Positions 49,090 to 58,341 of a stretch of 64,000 nucleotides of DNA are shown piece after piece. The notes under the pieces are model-generated. The model was given only the letters and a program-made list of their open reading frames with translations. It did no database searches and was not told the origin of the DNA. This stretch comes from Prorocentrum cordatum (lineage: Eukaryota > Sar > Dinophyceae > Prorocentrales > Prorocentraceae), in the NCBI GenBank assembly GCA_963575745.1, contig CAUYUJ010020251.1, forward strand, positions 62,001 through 126,000, written 5' to 3'. Both the position numbers and the translations under genes were made by a program. The stretch's first letter is position 1. Every line of letters begins with the position of its first letter.

Positions 49090-49720
49090 GAGTCCCGTGT
49101 TGAGAAGGACCAGTACCCCCGTCCGTGTAATTGTTACGACGTTGGATAAAGACTACAGCGAGAACGACACTTTGAAAAGGAGCCGCCCTCCATCCGTGCA
49201 GGTGTACATGCTCAACATTTCGGACGTTACATTTGAGGAAATCTTGAACGATACCCGCATTTTGGAAAGGAGCCGTGCTGCATCTCAGTAACTGTTGCGA
49301 ACTGTTAAGACGAATGTGCGCGGCGCTAGGGCGCTAGGGCGAGAGCGCCATTTTCAATAGGTGCCCCTCAAACCTTTTAGCTGCTGCGAACTCCTGAGAC
49401 GAGTGTACCTGGCGCTAGGGCGAAAGCCCCATTCTGAGAACCCCCTTCAATCAGGTGAATTAGCTGCTGCACTGGAAAAAGAAATGTGCAAGGCGCACAG
49501 ACGAGAGACCCACCCTGAAAACTACCCACCTCCATCCTTGAAGCTGTTGCAAACTTGAACAAAGTGCACGGCGCTAAAGCGAGAGCCACAATTTAGAACA
49601 TCCCCGTCAGTCCGTAGCTTTGCAATTCTAAGCGTCAGGGACATAAGTGGTGAGGATGTCTGACGCGAACTGCCCAGACATGTCGGGGGGTGCGACGGGG
49701 AGGAATGCATCCATACTAAA
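49090..49720 (+). repeat. 84-bp-type tandem repeat, about six units, plus common 3' module (copy 2)
   Basis: The core GGCGCTAGGGCG or GGCGCTAAAGCGAG recurs near 49319, 49411 and 49568 (a more diverged one near 49490). The partner half (CTTTGAAAAGGAGCCGCCCTCCATCCGTG) occurs at about 49166 and 49263. The end module (CATAAGTGGTGAGG, GGGGTGCGACGGGGAGGAA) matches the end of the copy at 29.7-30.1 kb. Confidence 0.8.
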
Positions 49721-49935
49721 AAACTGGAAGAGGCAGACACGGAGGGGAGAACGGAGGAGGAGAAGTTCGGAGGGAGGAGGAGGAGGAGGAGGACTAACGC
49801 CACAGGGAAACCTTAGGTTGGTCGAACGAACGTAAAAAGGAGGAAGAGGAAGAAGGGGAAGAGGAGGAGGAGGAGGAGGGGAAGGACGAGGACAAGGACG
49901 AGGAGGAGGAGAAGCGAGAAGGAGAGAAAAGATTA
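49721..49935 (+). repeat. Interrupted GGA homopurine tracts
   Basis: Purine-rich tracts at 49739-49795 and 49839-49925. They follow the repeat array as in the copy at 30.1 kb. Confidence 0.8.
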
Positions 49936-50089
49936 TGAAGGAGACCTCAACAAACGCAAATGCCTATCCCCCTTGCCTGAAACGCGACCCGGCGTCCGAC
50001 TGAGCAATTTGCGAAACCCTGGTGGGAAGTCGTGCAGTTTCGAGGGACCCATCGATCCGATGTCCTGACTGTTGCAATACGTGGTCCCC

Positions 50090-50235
50090 GCAAATCTCTA
50101 CCATTTCCCCATGGTCCGACTTTCGTTCCGAAGCGTCTTTTCATGGTCCTAGGGCCGGGTCAAGGACCCTCGAAACCGAAACCGGCCAAACGCCTTCCGT
50201 CGTGATCCTTTCCTGGCGCGAGGATGTGAAGGAAC
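50090..50235 (+). repeat. Dispersed module with CGAAACCGAAACCGGCC (copy 2)
   Basis: Corresponds to 42650-42815 in order of words but more diverged. Followed by no gene. Confidence 0.6.
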
Positions 50236-50984
50236 AACGGGACAGGACATCACGTCAAAACATGGTCGGCCTCAAGGGGCTGGGTGGTCAGCGCCACGCG
50301 CTCAGAAATTGTCATTGTCGCTCCGGCAGAGTGCACCTTCCAGTTCGCGCCAGGATGTCGCGTCAGCAGCCGCTCTGTGCCAAGCTTAGGGTGAAGCGTC
50401 AAATCCTTCCCCACGCAGTGGAGGAGGAATAACGAGGCTTTGGCGATTGCGTGCTGGATTTGAGCAAACGCGCTCTAAAGCGCCAGTGATAGACGCAACG
50501 TGCATACAAAGGGTCTGGCCTCTTCCCAGCCGCCCCTCTGGGACCGTCTGCTCGGCAGGTCCCTGTCTTGACAGAGAAAAGGGGAAGGAAGGAGGAGGAG
50601 GAGGAAGGAGGAGATGAGGGAGGTCAACGGGAGAGGAGAGAGAGGGAGGAGAAGGGAGGAAGGAGAGGAGGGAGGAGAGGAGGGAGGGAGTAGGAGGTAG
50701 AATATGGGAGAGGGAGGAGGGAAGAGAAGAGCAGGGGGGAGTTGTTTTGACATGGTGCGGGCACTGCTGCACATTGCAGTGTGCCCGCTTCTGTGGAGGA
50801 CGAAGGACGGAACAGGACCGCGATGCCTGAGGCACAGCATCCGACCACGAGGAATTGCCCAAATGCCGCCTCTTTGATGCGCTCGGCGAGTGCTCGCAAT
50901 CGACCGTTGTCGACCAGCCGCACTTTGCTTGAAACGCTGGGGCCTGGAGGGGCAAGGGCCATCGACTTTGAAAGTGCCTACGAC
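50236..50984. repeat. No gene; interrupted GGA tract at 50580-50740
   Basis: Purine-rich GGAGGA units with GAGAGG interruptions at 50576-50740. The remainder is unassigned. A minus frame continues through here from the LINE fragment below but without motifs. Confidence 0.5.
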
Positions 50985-51194
50985 TTTGGCAAGATCCTCG
51001 GCATTCTTTCTGTCGTGAGGATGGCGGCCATCACGGATCCTCTTCAGGGCGAGGTCCCCAGCGTCTGGGAGCAAATCTGACATCTGACCGAGCAAGTGGC
51101 ACATCCGACTTGTGTACGCACCGCATCGGGTGCAACAACTCATATGTTTGCATGTCTTGTTCATGACAATGAAATCCAACTTGTGCTGTCTCAC
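50985..51194 (-). pseudogene. LINE C-terminal fragment with CTRCGAY motif
   Basis: The ATG at 51194 opens HKLDFIVMNKTCKHMSCCTR and CGAYTSRMCHLLGQMSDLLP, then LALKRIRDGRHPHDR. The H-L-----------C-RCGAY, later L---L---L-RI--G-HP is the conserved end of a dinoflagellate LINE polyprotein. The CTRCGAY resembles the CSRCGSF seen at the end of the plus-strand LINE (18.3 kb). It is followed by low-complexity sequence. Confidence 0.65.
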
Positions 51195-51324
51195 GGGCTC
51201 GCCCCCCCTCGAGGCGCCTCAACGCCGTGACACAACAATTCATGGGCTGGGCCTCGCGGTCGAAAGAGATCAGAAAATACTTGCCACACCTGAACATCTT
51301 GTCTCCACCAAAGGTCCGCCGACC

Positions 51325-51435
51325 CCTTTGGGGTTCGTCAGCGTGTGAAATGTTTCCCCCTCCCCAAACCCCTTCCCTGGGAACCCAGTCCGGTCGATTT
51401 GGCAGGGTGGGGTCCCCCTGGGACCGCTGGAGCGC
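51325..51435 (+). repeat. CGATTTGG module (copy 1)
   Basis: GAAATGTTTCCCCCTCCCC, AAACCCCTTCCCTGGGAACC, CAGTCCGGTCGATTTGGC and GGGTGGGGTCC. The same word order is at 52515-52640 and 53512-53635. Upstream words CCGACCCCTTTGGGG and TCGTCAGCGTG are also shared. Confidence 0.8.
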
Positions 51436-51439
51436 GCCA

Positions 51440-51930
51440 CGGGAGGGCAGAGGGCCCAAAACACAGGCCAAGAGGGCACCCAGAAGCCCTCTGGACGGTC
51501 CAGGAGGGCCACGCGCCCCCGAAAACTCGATCGAAAACGCCCACGCTGGCCTCCAGACGGCCCAAGAAGCCTCCAAGACGCCCCAAAAAGTCCCCAAGAG
51601 GCGTTCCAAGACGGCCTCGTAAATCACACATCCATGGGAAGACCTGCATTCTGAGCACATTCGCGATTTCTGCTATCGCAACGTCCAAGGCAACCTCCTG
51701 GGTCGCCCCAAGACGGCCCACGAGGTCCCCAAGAGGGCTCTCAGACGACTCAAGGCGGCCCCAAGACCGCTGAAGAAGCACAGCAACGAAGAACAGAGGC
51801 CCTCTGGACGGTCCAGGAAGGCCACGAGCTGCCGAATGATCGATCGGAAACGCCCACGCCGGCGTCCAGACAGCCTAAGAAGCCCCCAAGACGCCCCAAG
51901 AAACCCTCAAGAGGCGTCCCAAGACGGCCC
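51440..51930 (+). repeat. CCAAGA-type repeat with a ~131-bp direct duplication
   Basis: GCCCTCTGGACGGTCCAGG starts at 51486 and again at 51799 (spacing 313 bp). The following words AACGCCCACGC, GGCCTCCAGAC and CCAAGACGCCCCAA recur in order to 51617 and 51930. The whole is built on the same CCAAGA repeat as the other blocks but has no TTTCGCC core. Confidence 0.8.
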
Positions 51931-52199
51931 ATGGTGCGTCGGAGGCATGATTTCTTGTCTTCCGACGCGCGCTTCGCAGAAAAGTACCGTTCCTAGTCTA
52001 ATCAACGTGGCCTGAAGACAGATCCACGGGCATTCCAGTCTCGTCCCATCAGATCCGTCCAGCCTTGCGCCCGCTTCAACCACCTCCCCGACGAGCTTCT
52101 CATGAGCATCACCCCGACCCAGCTTTCCAGTCGAATGTAGCTCCTGCGACGAAAGCCCTCTCGCGGCCTACATGAATCCGATCACTACGCCCACACACA
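51931..52199. other. No gene seen
   Basis: Ordinary-looking sequence between repeat modules with no motif. It may be unique spacer DNA. Confidence 0.4.
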
Positions 52200-52290
52200 A
52201 CATCCCACCAGCCCTCTGGGCGTCAGCGGGTTAGGGGAGCTCCTCGTCCAAAACCCCTGATCCGTATTTATAGATACCCGCCCCCCTCAA
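52200..52290 (+). repeat. Repeat module containing CACCAGCCCTCTGGGCGT (copy 2)
   Basis: ATCCCACCAGCCCTCTGGGC matches 31897 exactly, followed by GTCAGCGGGTTAGGGGAGCT and a T/A step (TATTTATA) about 60 bp on. In the first copy the corresponding stretch is GTAGGTGGTCAAGAGAG. Confidence 0.7.
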
Positions 52291-52514
52291 CCGACGGCCG
52301 ACTCGAAGCAAAGACCCCCCGACCATCTCGGCCATCACAATAATTGCAAGACCATGTACACTGTGCGCCATAACCTGGATCATCTTTGCGCGTCCCGCCC
52401 TCACTGTGCATTGGTCTGTCCCACGACGACTAGGGGCATCGCATTGACCCGCGCGTGCAGGCCCGCCGTCCCCCCAGGAGAAAAAAGCACTGCAATGCGC
52501 ACGTGGCGGCAACA
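52291..52514. other. No gene seen
   Basis: Spacer between modules. No coding or repeat signal is recognised. Confidence 0.35.
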
Positions 52515-52645
52515 TCCCCCGACCCTGTGGGGCGCCCGCAGCGCGTGAGATGCTTACCCCTCCCCCGACCCCTCCACCCAGACCCAAGTCCACTCGATTT
52601 GGAGGGAGGGGGGTCTGCCCGGACTCCCAGGGCCCGGCCCCGAGG
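52515..52645 (+). repeat. CGATTTGG module (copy 2)
   Basis: GAGATGCTTACCCCTCCCCC, AAGTCCACTCGATTTGGAGG and GAGGGGGGTCTGCCC; it corresponds to the modules at 51.3 and 53.5 kb. Confidence 0.75.
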
Positions 52646-52689
52646 GCCCCATGAGGCATCATTGATTGACTTTCAATTCGTTTTTGAAA

Positions 52690-53060
52690 GAAATTAGCGT
52701 TCTCGCCTTCTCGGTTTCCCGACGCTCCACGACGGCGCAAGGGGCTCCCAAGATCTCCCCGGACGGCCTAGAGGCCTCCAAGAGGGCCCCTAAACAAACA
52801 AAGAGAGCCCTCCCCCACGGCCCCAAAGACGGCCTTAGAGGCCTCCACCATGGCCCAAACGAGCGCCTAGACCGCCGCAAGAAGGGCCCCGAAAAGGAGC
52901 CCGAACCTGCATTTCGAGCCCTCGGCCCCCCGAGACCCGTGAGAACCCTCCACGAAGCTCCAAGAGGCCCCCATAAGCCCCCACGAAGCGCCCAAACATG
53001 CACAAAAAGCACCCCAAAGGCGCCCAAGAGGTTCTCAAGAGCAACCCGCCGCAACCACCA
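52690..53060 (+). repeat. CCAAGA-type repeat block (copy 4)
   Basis: The core CTCGCCTTCTCGGTTTCCCG followed by ACGCTCCACGACGG lies at about 52703-52735, then the periodic CCCAAGAT and CCCCAAAG words. Confidence 0.75.
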
Positions 53061-53511
53061 GTTTCCCAAGGGGTCGGCAAAATGGAGTGAGCCTAAGAAT
53101 CTCCCGCCCATGCCTGTCGGGTGGGGTTAACACCCTTGCGCATCGTGCGGAAACCTTCATCAAACAGCTCCGCAAGCTGGTCCTCCGTGCATGTGCGACG
53201 CTGGTACACGCGGTCCTTCGACAAAACGTGGAAATGCTGCACCTAGCTCGACGCGCGCGGCGAGGTCCAGCGCACCTCTTCCTCTCAGGTACTCCACTTC
53301 GCTGCAGAACTGGGCACAGGAGTGGCCCCCGAGACGGCTTTCGAATGATCCATGCGACCCTAGCGCGCCCGAGGACTGCCTGGGGCTCTCCTACAAGTCA
53401 GGCAACTCTCATGAAGTCGATGCCTACAAGAAACGCCGAACACCTTCCAAAACGAACCAAACGCCCGCGCTCTCCGCAATCCGGACGTGCACCCCGCGAA
53501 GCGAGAGAAAT
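53061..53511. other. No gene seen
   Basis: Spacer with no recognised motif, between the repeat block and the next CGATTTGG module. Confidence 0.35.
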
Positions 53512-53635
53512 CCGCCGACCCCTTGGGGATCATCGGCGTGTGAGATGCTTCCCCCTCCCCAAACCCCTCCCCCGGGAGCCCGGTCCGGTCGATTTGGAGG
53601 GGGGGGGGGGGTCCGGGACGAGCGCTCCACGGGGC
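53512..53635 (+). repeat. CGATTTGG module (copy 3)
   Basis: GAGATGCTTCCCCCTCCCCA, AACCCCTCCCCCGGGAGCCC, GGTCCGGTCGATTTGGAGGG and a G14 run. It is the cleanest copy of the family. Confidence 0.8.
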
Positions 53636-53639
53636 TTTT

Positions 53640-54225
53640 CCTGGCCCAAGAGGGCTTCAAGACGGGCCACGAAGCCCCCAAGAGGCCTCCAAGACGGCCC
53701 ACGAAGGCTCCGAGAAGCCAAACGACCGCTCCAAGACGCCCACGATGGCCCCAAGACGGGCCAAGAGGTCTCCAAGACGGCCCCTGAGGTCCCAAATGAG
53801 CCTCCCAAGAGGGCCCAAAGAGTCAAAAATTGCTGATTTTCCAGAGTGTTTTTCGATGTTTTTTGCTTTTCCGCCTTTCCGGCTTCCCGACGCTCCAAGA
53901 CGGGCAAAGAGGCCCCAAAGATAGCCCCAAGATGGCCCAAGAGGCCCCCAAGACGGCCTCCAGACGGCCCAAGACGGCCCCAACACGGCCAAAGAGGTCC
54001 CCAAGACGGCCCAAGAGGGCTCCAAGACGGCACCACGAGGGGCCCAAGAGGGCGACCAAACATGTTGAAACTCTAGCTTTCTGCCCCCAGGAGCCCCAGG
54101 GGGCCCCAAGAGTGCCCCAAGAGGCCCCCAGAGGCCCTCACGAGGCCGCCCAGACGCCCCAAGGAACCCCCAAGAAGCACCCCAGAGGCTCCGAAACGGC
54201 CCCCGAGTGGCTCCAAAACTCGCAG
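53640..54225 (+). repeat. CCAAGA-type repeat block (copy 5)
   Basis: Periodic CCCAAGA and CCAAGACGGCC fill the block; the core TTTTGCTTTTCCGCCTTTCC followed by GGCTTCCCGACGCTCC is at about 53859-53900. Confidence 0.8.
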
Positions 54226-54399
54226 TGTCGCTGTCCGCTCGGACCTCCCCGCGGAACTGCCCGAGACCCTCTGGCGGTGGCGGCGAACAGACACCAAACA
54301 AATATCACTCGCCTTTTCACCCCTTCGCAGCTTCTACTACCCCCAGATTGGCATAAACAAGGGGTCGGCGGTGTGGCGTAAGCCTAAGAATCTTCCGAT
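54226..54399. other. No gene seen
   Basis: Short spacer before the LINE fragment. Confidence 0.35.
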
Positions 54400-55423
54400 C
54401 ATGGCAGTCGGGTGGGGTTCTGACTCTGGGGCGACAAGCCTGGTGCGTTGGACGCACGGATACGAACTTAAGAAGCAAGGGTAAAACAGTTCCGAACATA
54501 TTATCACAAGGGATGCGATCCTTTACCAGCTTATCCAGCTCCTCCAGATCAGCGGGCGAAGGCTCAGGGTGGAGGATGAGAGCGTGCTCGGCACGGCGAT
54601 GCGCATCCTGATTTCCAAGGGCAATGCGCTCCTCGGCAGGGGACAGGGCCTGAATTACCTCGTCGGATCATTGCGCAGGAGTGTTGTACGCTCCACCTGC
54701 GGCATCAGAGCCATGGGCTTGCAGTGCTGCTTTATGCGCTCCAGCAAACATCTGCTTAGGCCATAGCTGGTCCAGGTCCGTGGCACTGTGGAGACGGACC
54801 GCTCCTTTGCAAACGCTCTAAGGGGTGCTCAAGACAATCGTGAGCGCACAAACAGTTGCTAGCCCGCAGTTCTCAACAATTTGCGGCGGCGGATGTAAAC
54901 TTGGCCACGTTGGGGCCAACATTCCAGGTCGCACCTTCTTGTCGAATTCTGGCTCCAGTAATACAGCGGCAACCACAACTCGATTCAAATCCTTCATGAT
55001 GTGCTGTGTGGCCGGTCCGTCGACCACCATACCACACGACTCGCTTTGCTCAGCGAACTCAAACGACAAACTCCTACCTCTGGCATCCTGGAGGAGGGGT
55101 CCGTCTCGGTCGAGGGAAGCGGGAACGGGATCCAGATGATATTCAGAGGAGTCGCTCGGTAGAGCTGCCTTGATCACCTCTCTGGGGAGGGCCTCGTCAC
55201 GAGCCTCGGCAACCCCAGTAGCATCACGCTGCCCTTGTCTGCGGAAAATCGGGTCTGGTCCGCCGCACGTGGGGCACCTGCCATCCGAAATGTATCCTGA
55301 CTCTGGGAGGCGATCTGCCGTCCAACAGCCCTTCGAACAACTCGTATACTCGTATACATTCAATACTTGGCTCTCGCGGAGACGTTTGCTTCGAGCGGAG
55401 GAGAGATCGAAGAGGGTCAACAC
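54400..55423 (-). pseudogene. LINE fragment: zinc-like region and RNase H
   Basis: Frame 54818-55423 gives GCWTADRLPESGYISDGRCP then TCGGPDPIFRRQGQRDA, the GVWT--RL---GY---C--C---D---H-- block that precedes RNase H in a dinoflagellate LINE lineage, but with the third His/Cys positions lost. It continues to LEPEFDKKVRPGMLAPTWPS. Another minus frame (54800-54480) gives LWPKQMFAGAHKAALQAHGS and IALGNQDAHRRAEHALILHP then EPSPADLEELDKLVK. The ALGN-DA-R-A--AL-LHP-PS---L--L is the end of that RNase H. RT and endonuclease are absent. Confidence 0.65.
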
Positions 55424-55945
55424 ACGATCACCGACGAAGGGGTGTGTGGTCTCCGCAAGCCATCTCTCGCAGGCTCTCTATATACCCCTGCCCGCAGCAG
55501 GCGCTGGAGACGAAGTGCACATCAAATCGACCGTGGTGCCTAGATCATCTAGCCAAAGGCGAAAGCTCAAGGCCTTCCACCAATTCCAGTGCAAACTCAG
55601 CAATACTCGATGTCCAGGGCCTCGAGAGATCCGCCATTGGTGGGGCCCCAAATCCTGCTAGTGGTCCTCAAGTTCTCCAAATCCTAGCATGATCTCTAGG
55701 CATCGTGAGACTTCTCCAAAATCTGTTGGCTCACTGCCTGGCGGGCGCTGTGACCTGGAACCAGTCAGGGTCACTGTGAATGCATATCTTTGTCGTGAAC
55801 GAAACTCCACGATATGCTGGTGTGCAATCTACTGGAAATACGCTTCGTAATTCCGCGAGCTCCCTATCGGTCATTCCCAGGATCATGGAACCATGCCCAG
55901 CAGCCGGCCTGAGTCCCGAAATATCTATCGAGAGGAAGACGGGGA
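55424..55945. other. No gene seen; possible upstream remnant of the LINE fragment
   Basis: Minus-strand frames from 55690 to 55430 (IWRTSRTTSRIW and HPFVGDRVLTLFDLSSARSK) look protein-like and may be the preceding part of the LINE, but no motif confirms it. Confidence 0.35.
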
Positions 55946-56420
55946 GGATCAGGAGGAAGCGGAGGATCAGGAGGAAGCGGAGGAGGAGGCCCCGAGTGCA
56001 GGAGAAGGGGGGAGGGAGGAGGCAGGGTGGAGGCGAGGAGGAAGGGAGGGGGGGAGCAGGCGGAGCGTCGATAACCCCAGCGCGCGCTTCGGCCGGGGCG
56101 ACCGCCTCCGCCTCGCCCGGCGGCGGGGCCGTCTCTGGTTCGGCGAAGGCGGCCGGCTCTGGCTCGCCGCGCCCCGCTGCCAGCCGCGCGTCGGCCGCCA
56201 CCGGCGGCGAGACCGCCTGGCCCGAAGGCCCTCGTCGAGCATCAGCAACGACGACGGCGGCGGAGGCGGCGACGGGCAGCGACGATGACGGCGGCGGCGG
56301 CGACGATGGCGACGGCGGCGGCGGCGGCGGCGGTCCCGCCGGCCGGCCGCCGCCGGGCGAGCGGGCGGCCGGCGGCGGGGAGGCCCGGCTCGGAGGATCT
56401 TGCCGCGCATCGACGGCCAA
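55946..56420 (+). repeat. GGA tract followed by GGC-rich triplet tract
   Basis: A purine tract (55940-56060) is followed by GGC/GAC/GCC triplets (56230-56400). The frames are poly-Gly/Asp/Ala and Arg/Pro artefacts. Confidence 0.75.
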
Positions 56421-56514
56421 GACCTCCAAGGTCTTGCCCAGCCCTGTGCAGCTAAGTGTGGCGCAGGGGGTGGCCGTCTCCTCATATCCTACACGCCGCG
56501 TGATGGATGGAATT

Positions 56515-56635
56515 CGGGCTCCCTTGCGCCACGATCCGCGTGAGGAGCGTGACGAAATGGGCACGGGGGCGCGTGCAGACGCATCCACTGGGGCCGTATG
56601 TGGAGCTCTCTGAGGGGACGCGGACCGTGTGAGGT
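56515..56635 (+). repeat. Dispersed copy of the 90-bp repeat
   Basis: GGCTCCCTTGCGCCACGATC then GCGTGAGGAGCGTGACGAAA, TGGGCACGGGGGCGCG, TGCAGACGCATCC and GGGGCCGTATGTGGAGCTC. The same words in order (CTCCCTATGGGGCCAC, CGTG-, CGAAATTGG, GACGCATGCGG, GGTGGAGCTCCC) are in the array at 37.8-38.5 kb. Confidence 0.55.
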
Positions 56636-57480
56636 CCGCGCTGTGGACTTTAAACGAGGACTCATGAACAGAGGAGGTTTTAGGAATCAGAACTGGCATT
56701 TTGCGCTGTTCTCGGGGTGTGGGAACCGTTTCCGGGCACTACCCGGCAAGAAACGAGTCGGGACGAACAATGGGTCCCTGAGAAATTGTCGAGAGGTCCG
56801 GGGGCCCGGTATCGAGCGACGTTCCCGGATCCCCGAAGAATTGAATTTTTCAATTACGTCGCTTCCCCTCGATTTCGCCACGCAAGGGCTGATTTTTGAG
56901 CCGCGGGGCCATTCAAACTGGTTCTGGATCGGGAAACTACCCCTGGGGAAGGCGCTGGATATCAGCGGCGACGACGGCAACGGCGGTGGGAGGGGGAAGT
57001 GGGGAGAAGATCGCTCCAGATCGACTCGGCAGGAGGGACCGTCGCAAACAACAACACCGTCTGGGGTCTTCTGGAGACTCACAAGTTGGAGATCACGATT
57101 CTCAAATTCAAATTTGGCAGAATTCCCCACCGCCTCGCCCAGCGGCTTCAAAAGGGGACCCGCCATCCTTGGCGGAGGTGAAAAAACAGAAAAGTGGGGA
57201 GAGATGGGAAGATGGAAGTCGGTCAGGGGCGCCGGAAGAGAAAGCGGGCTGGGGGTGGGAGGGGGCAGCGACTGGAATGGGGGGGGCGAAAAGGGGCAGG
57301 GGGAGGTAAGGTATCGAGGAGGCGCGAGGGGAATTGGACGCGGAGGCAGCCGACTCTGGAAAGGTGGCGGCAGTGGATCGGGAGGCATGATGGGGGGCGT
57401 TTTTGAACGCTTGCGCAGCACAGCGTCCAGAGAAACAGAGAAAGATAGGTGACACAAAAAGGGAGGAGGATGCTGAAGAA
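56636..57480. repeat. Dispersed module (56690-56830, copy 4) then G-rich low complexity
   Basis: GGGACGAACAATGGGTCCC and GAGAGGTCCGGGGGCCCGG match the module at 33455-33660. The rest is G/A-rich (57180-57380). Frames of 284 and 256 codons on plus and minus are Gly- or Pro-rich and not recognised. Confidence 0.5.
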
Positions 57481-58141
57481 AGACTCATCAATAGGACGTG
57501 GAAGCCATGAGATCCGCCCTGTTGGGAGCCTCGGCTGTAACCACCGATCGGTCAGTGTCCCATGTAGCGGTTAAGGCCGCCTCAAGCGGGCCTGCACGGC
57601 TGGAAAGTTTACGCTGCGATATTGTGGTCAAGTTGTGTTGCCCCATGTACTAACACTGAACATGTGCGGTCCTCTGTTAAACAAAAGCAAAAAGTAAAAT
57701 ACGGATGCGTAAAAAATGAATCAACACGGGCACGGTCGGTTAACCGATCACCGACCGTGCCGGCAAACTAAACGGCAATGGAAACGGGAGACGATTAAAA
57801 CAGGCAAGGGCAGATACAAAGCGGTGAGCTACCTTCCGAATCTGGTGCTCAAGCGGGTCTGCTCGTACCTCGCCGGTTCGGGTACGCAAAGCATACCCAA
57901 ACCAGCCAAATAAAACAAAGCTAAGCTGATGAGACCTTCTACTGACCAGGTCTCAGTACATAGTTTCAAGAGTAGACAGTTACAGTGCAGGGGGTTCTGC
58001 TGACCACTCCGTTATGTAAGGCTAGTGAGAGAGCCTTCTGCTGACCAGACTCCTGGTAACAAATTGCACAGCTGAGACCTTCTACGGACCAGATCTCAAC
58101 ATAGGGTTGCAGTGAGGAAAGGATGCTGCACCAGGAGGGCC
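57481..58141. other. Low-GC island with stem-loops and a repeated hairpin motif
   Basis: Markedly lower GC than its surroundings. A 12-bp perfect stem (57729-57740 with 57750-57761, 9-nt loop) is present. TGAGACC TTCTACTGACCA GGTCTCA (57930-57955, 7-bp stem) recurs in decayed form at about 57993, 58030, 58073 and 58141. A 65-codon plus frame (57716-57913) is present with no recognised motif. The island lies just past the 3' end of the second copia element (minus strand), so it could be its 3' terminal-repeat or untranslated part. Confidence 0.5.
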
Positions 58142-58341
58142 CTCTACTGACGGCCCCCCCCCCCGCCCCATCTCAAAAACATGCGAGGCGGCAGTTTCTC
58201 CTGCTGGAGCACGCAGTCGCTGACTTGCACACTCAACTACCAGACTATTGCCACCCCACCAACACATTTGATGGCGACAACCCTCTCGATGGCATGCTTG
58301 GCTCTTTTTGCGCTCTCGCTGGCCGTGTCGCAGTCGCGTAA

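Noticed and set aside
58108-58170. C12 run and flanks as a CRISPR-like or telomere-like array
   Set aside because: There is no regular repeat-spacer structure; it is a short homopolymer.
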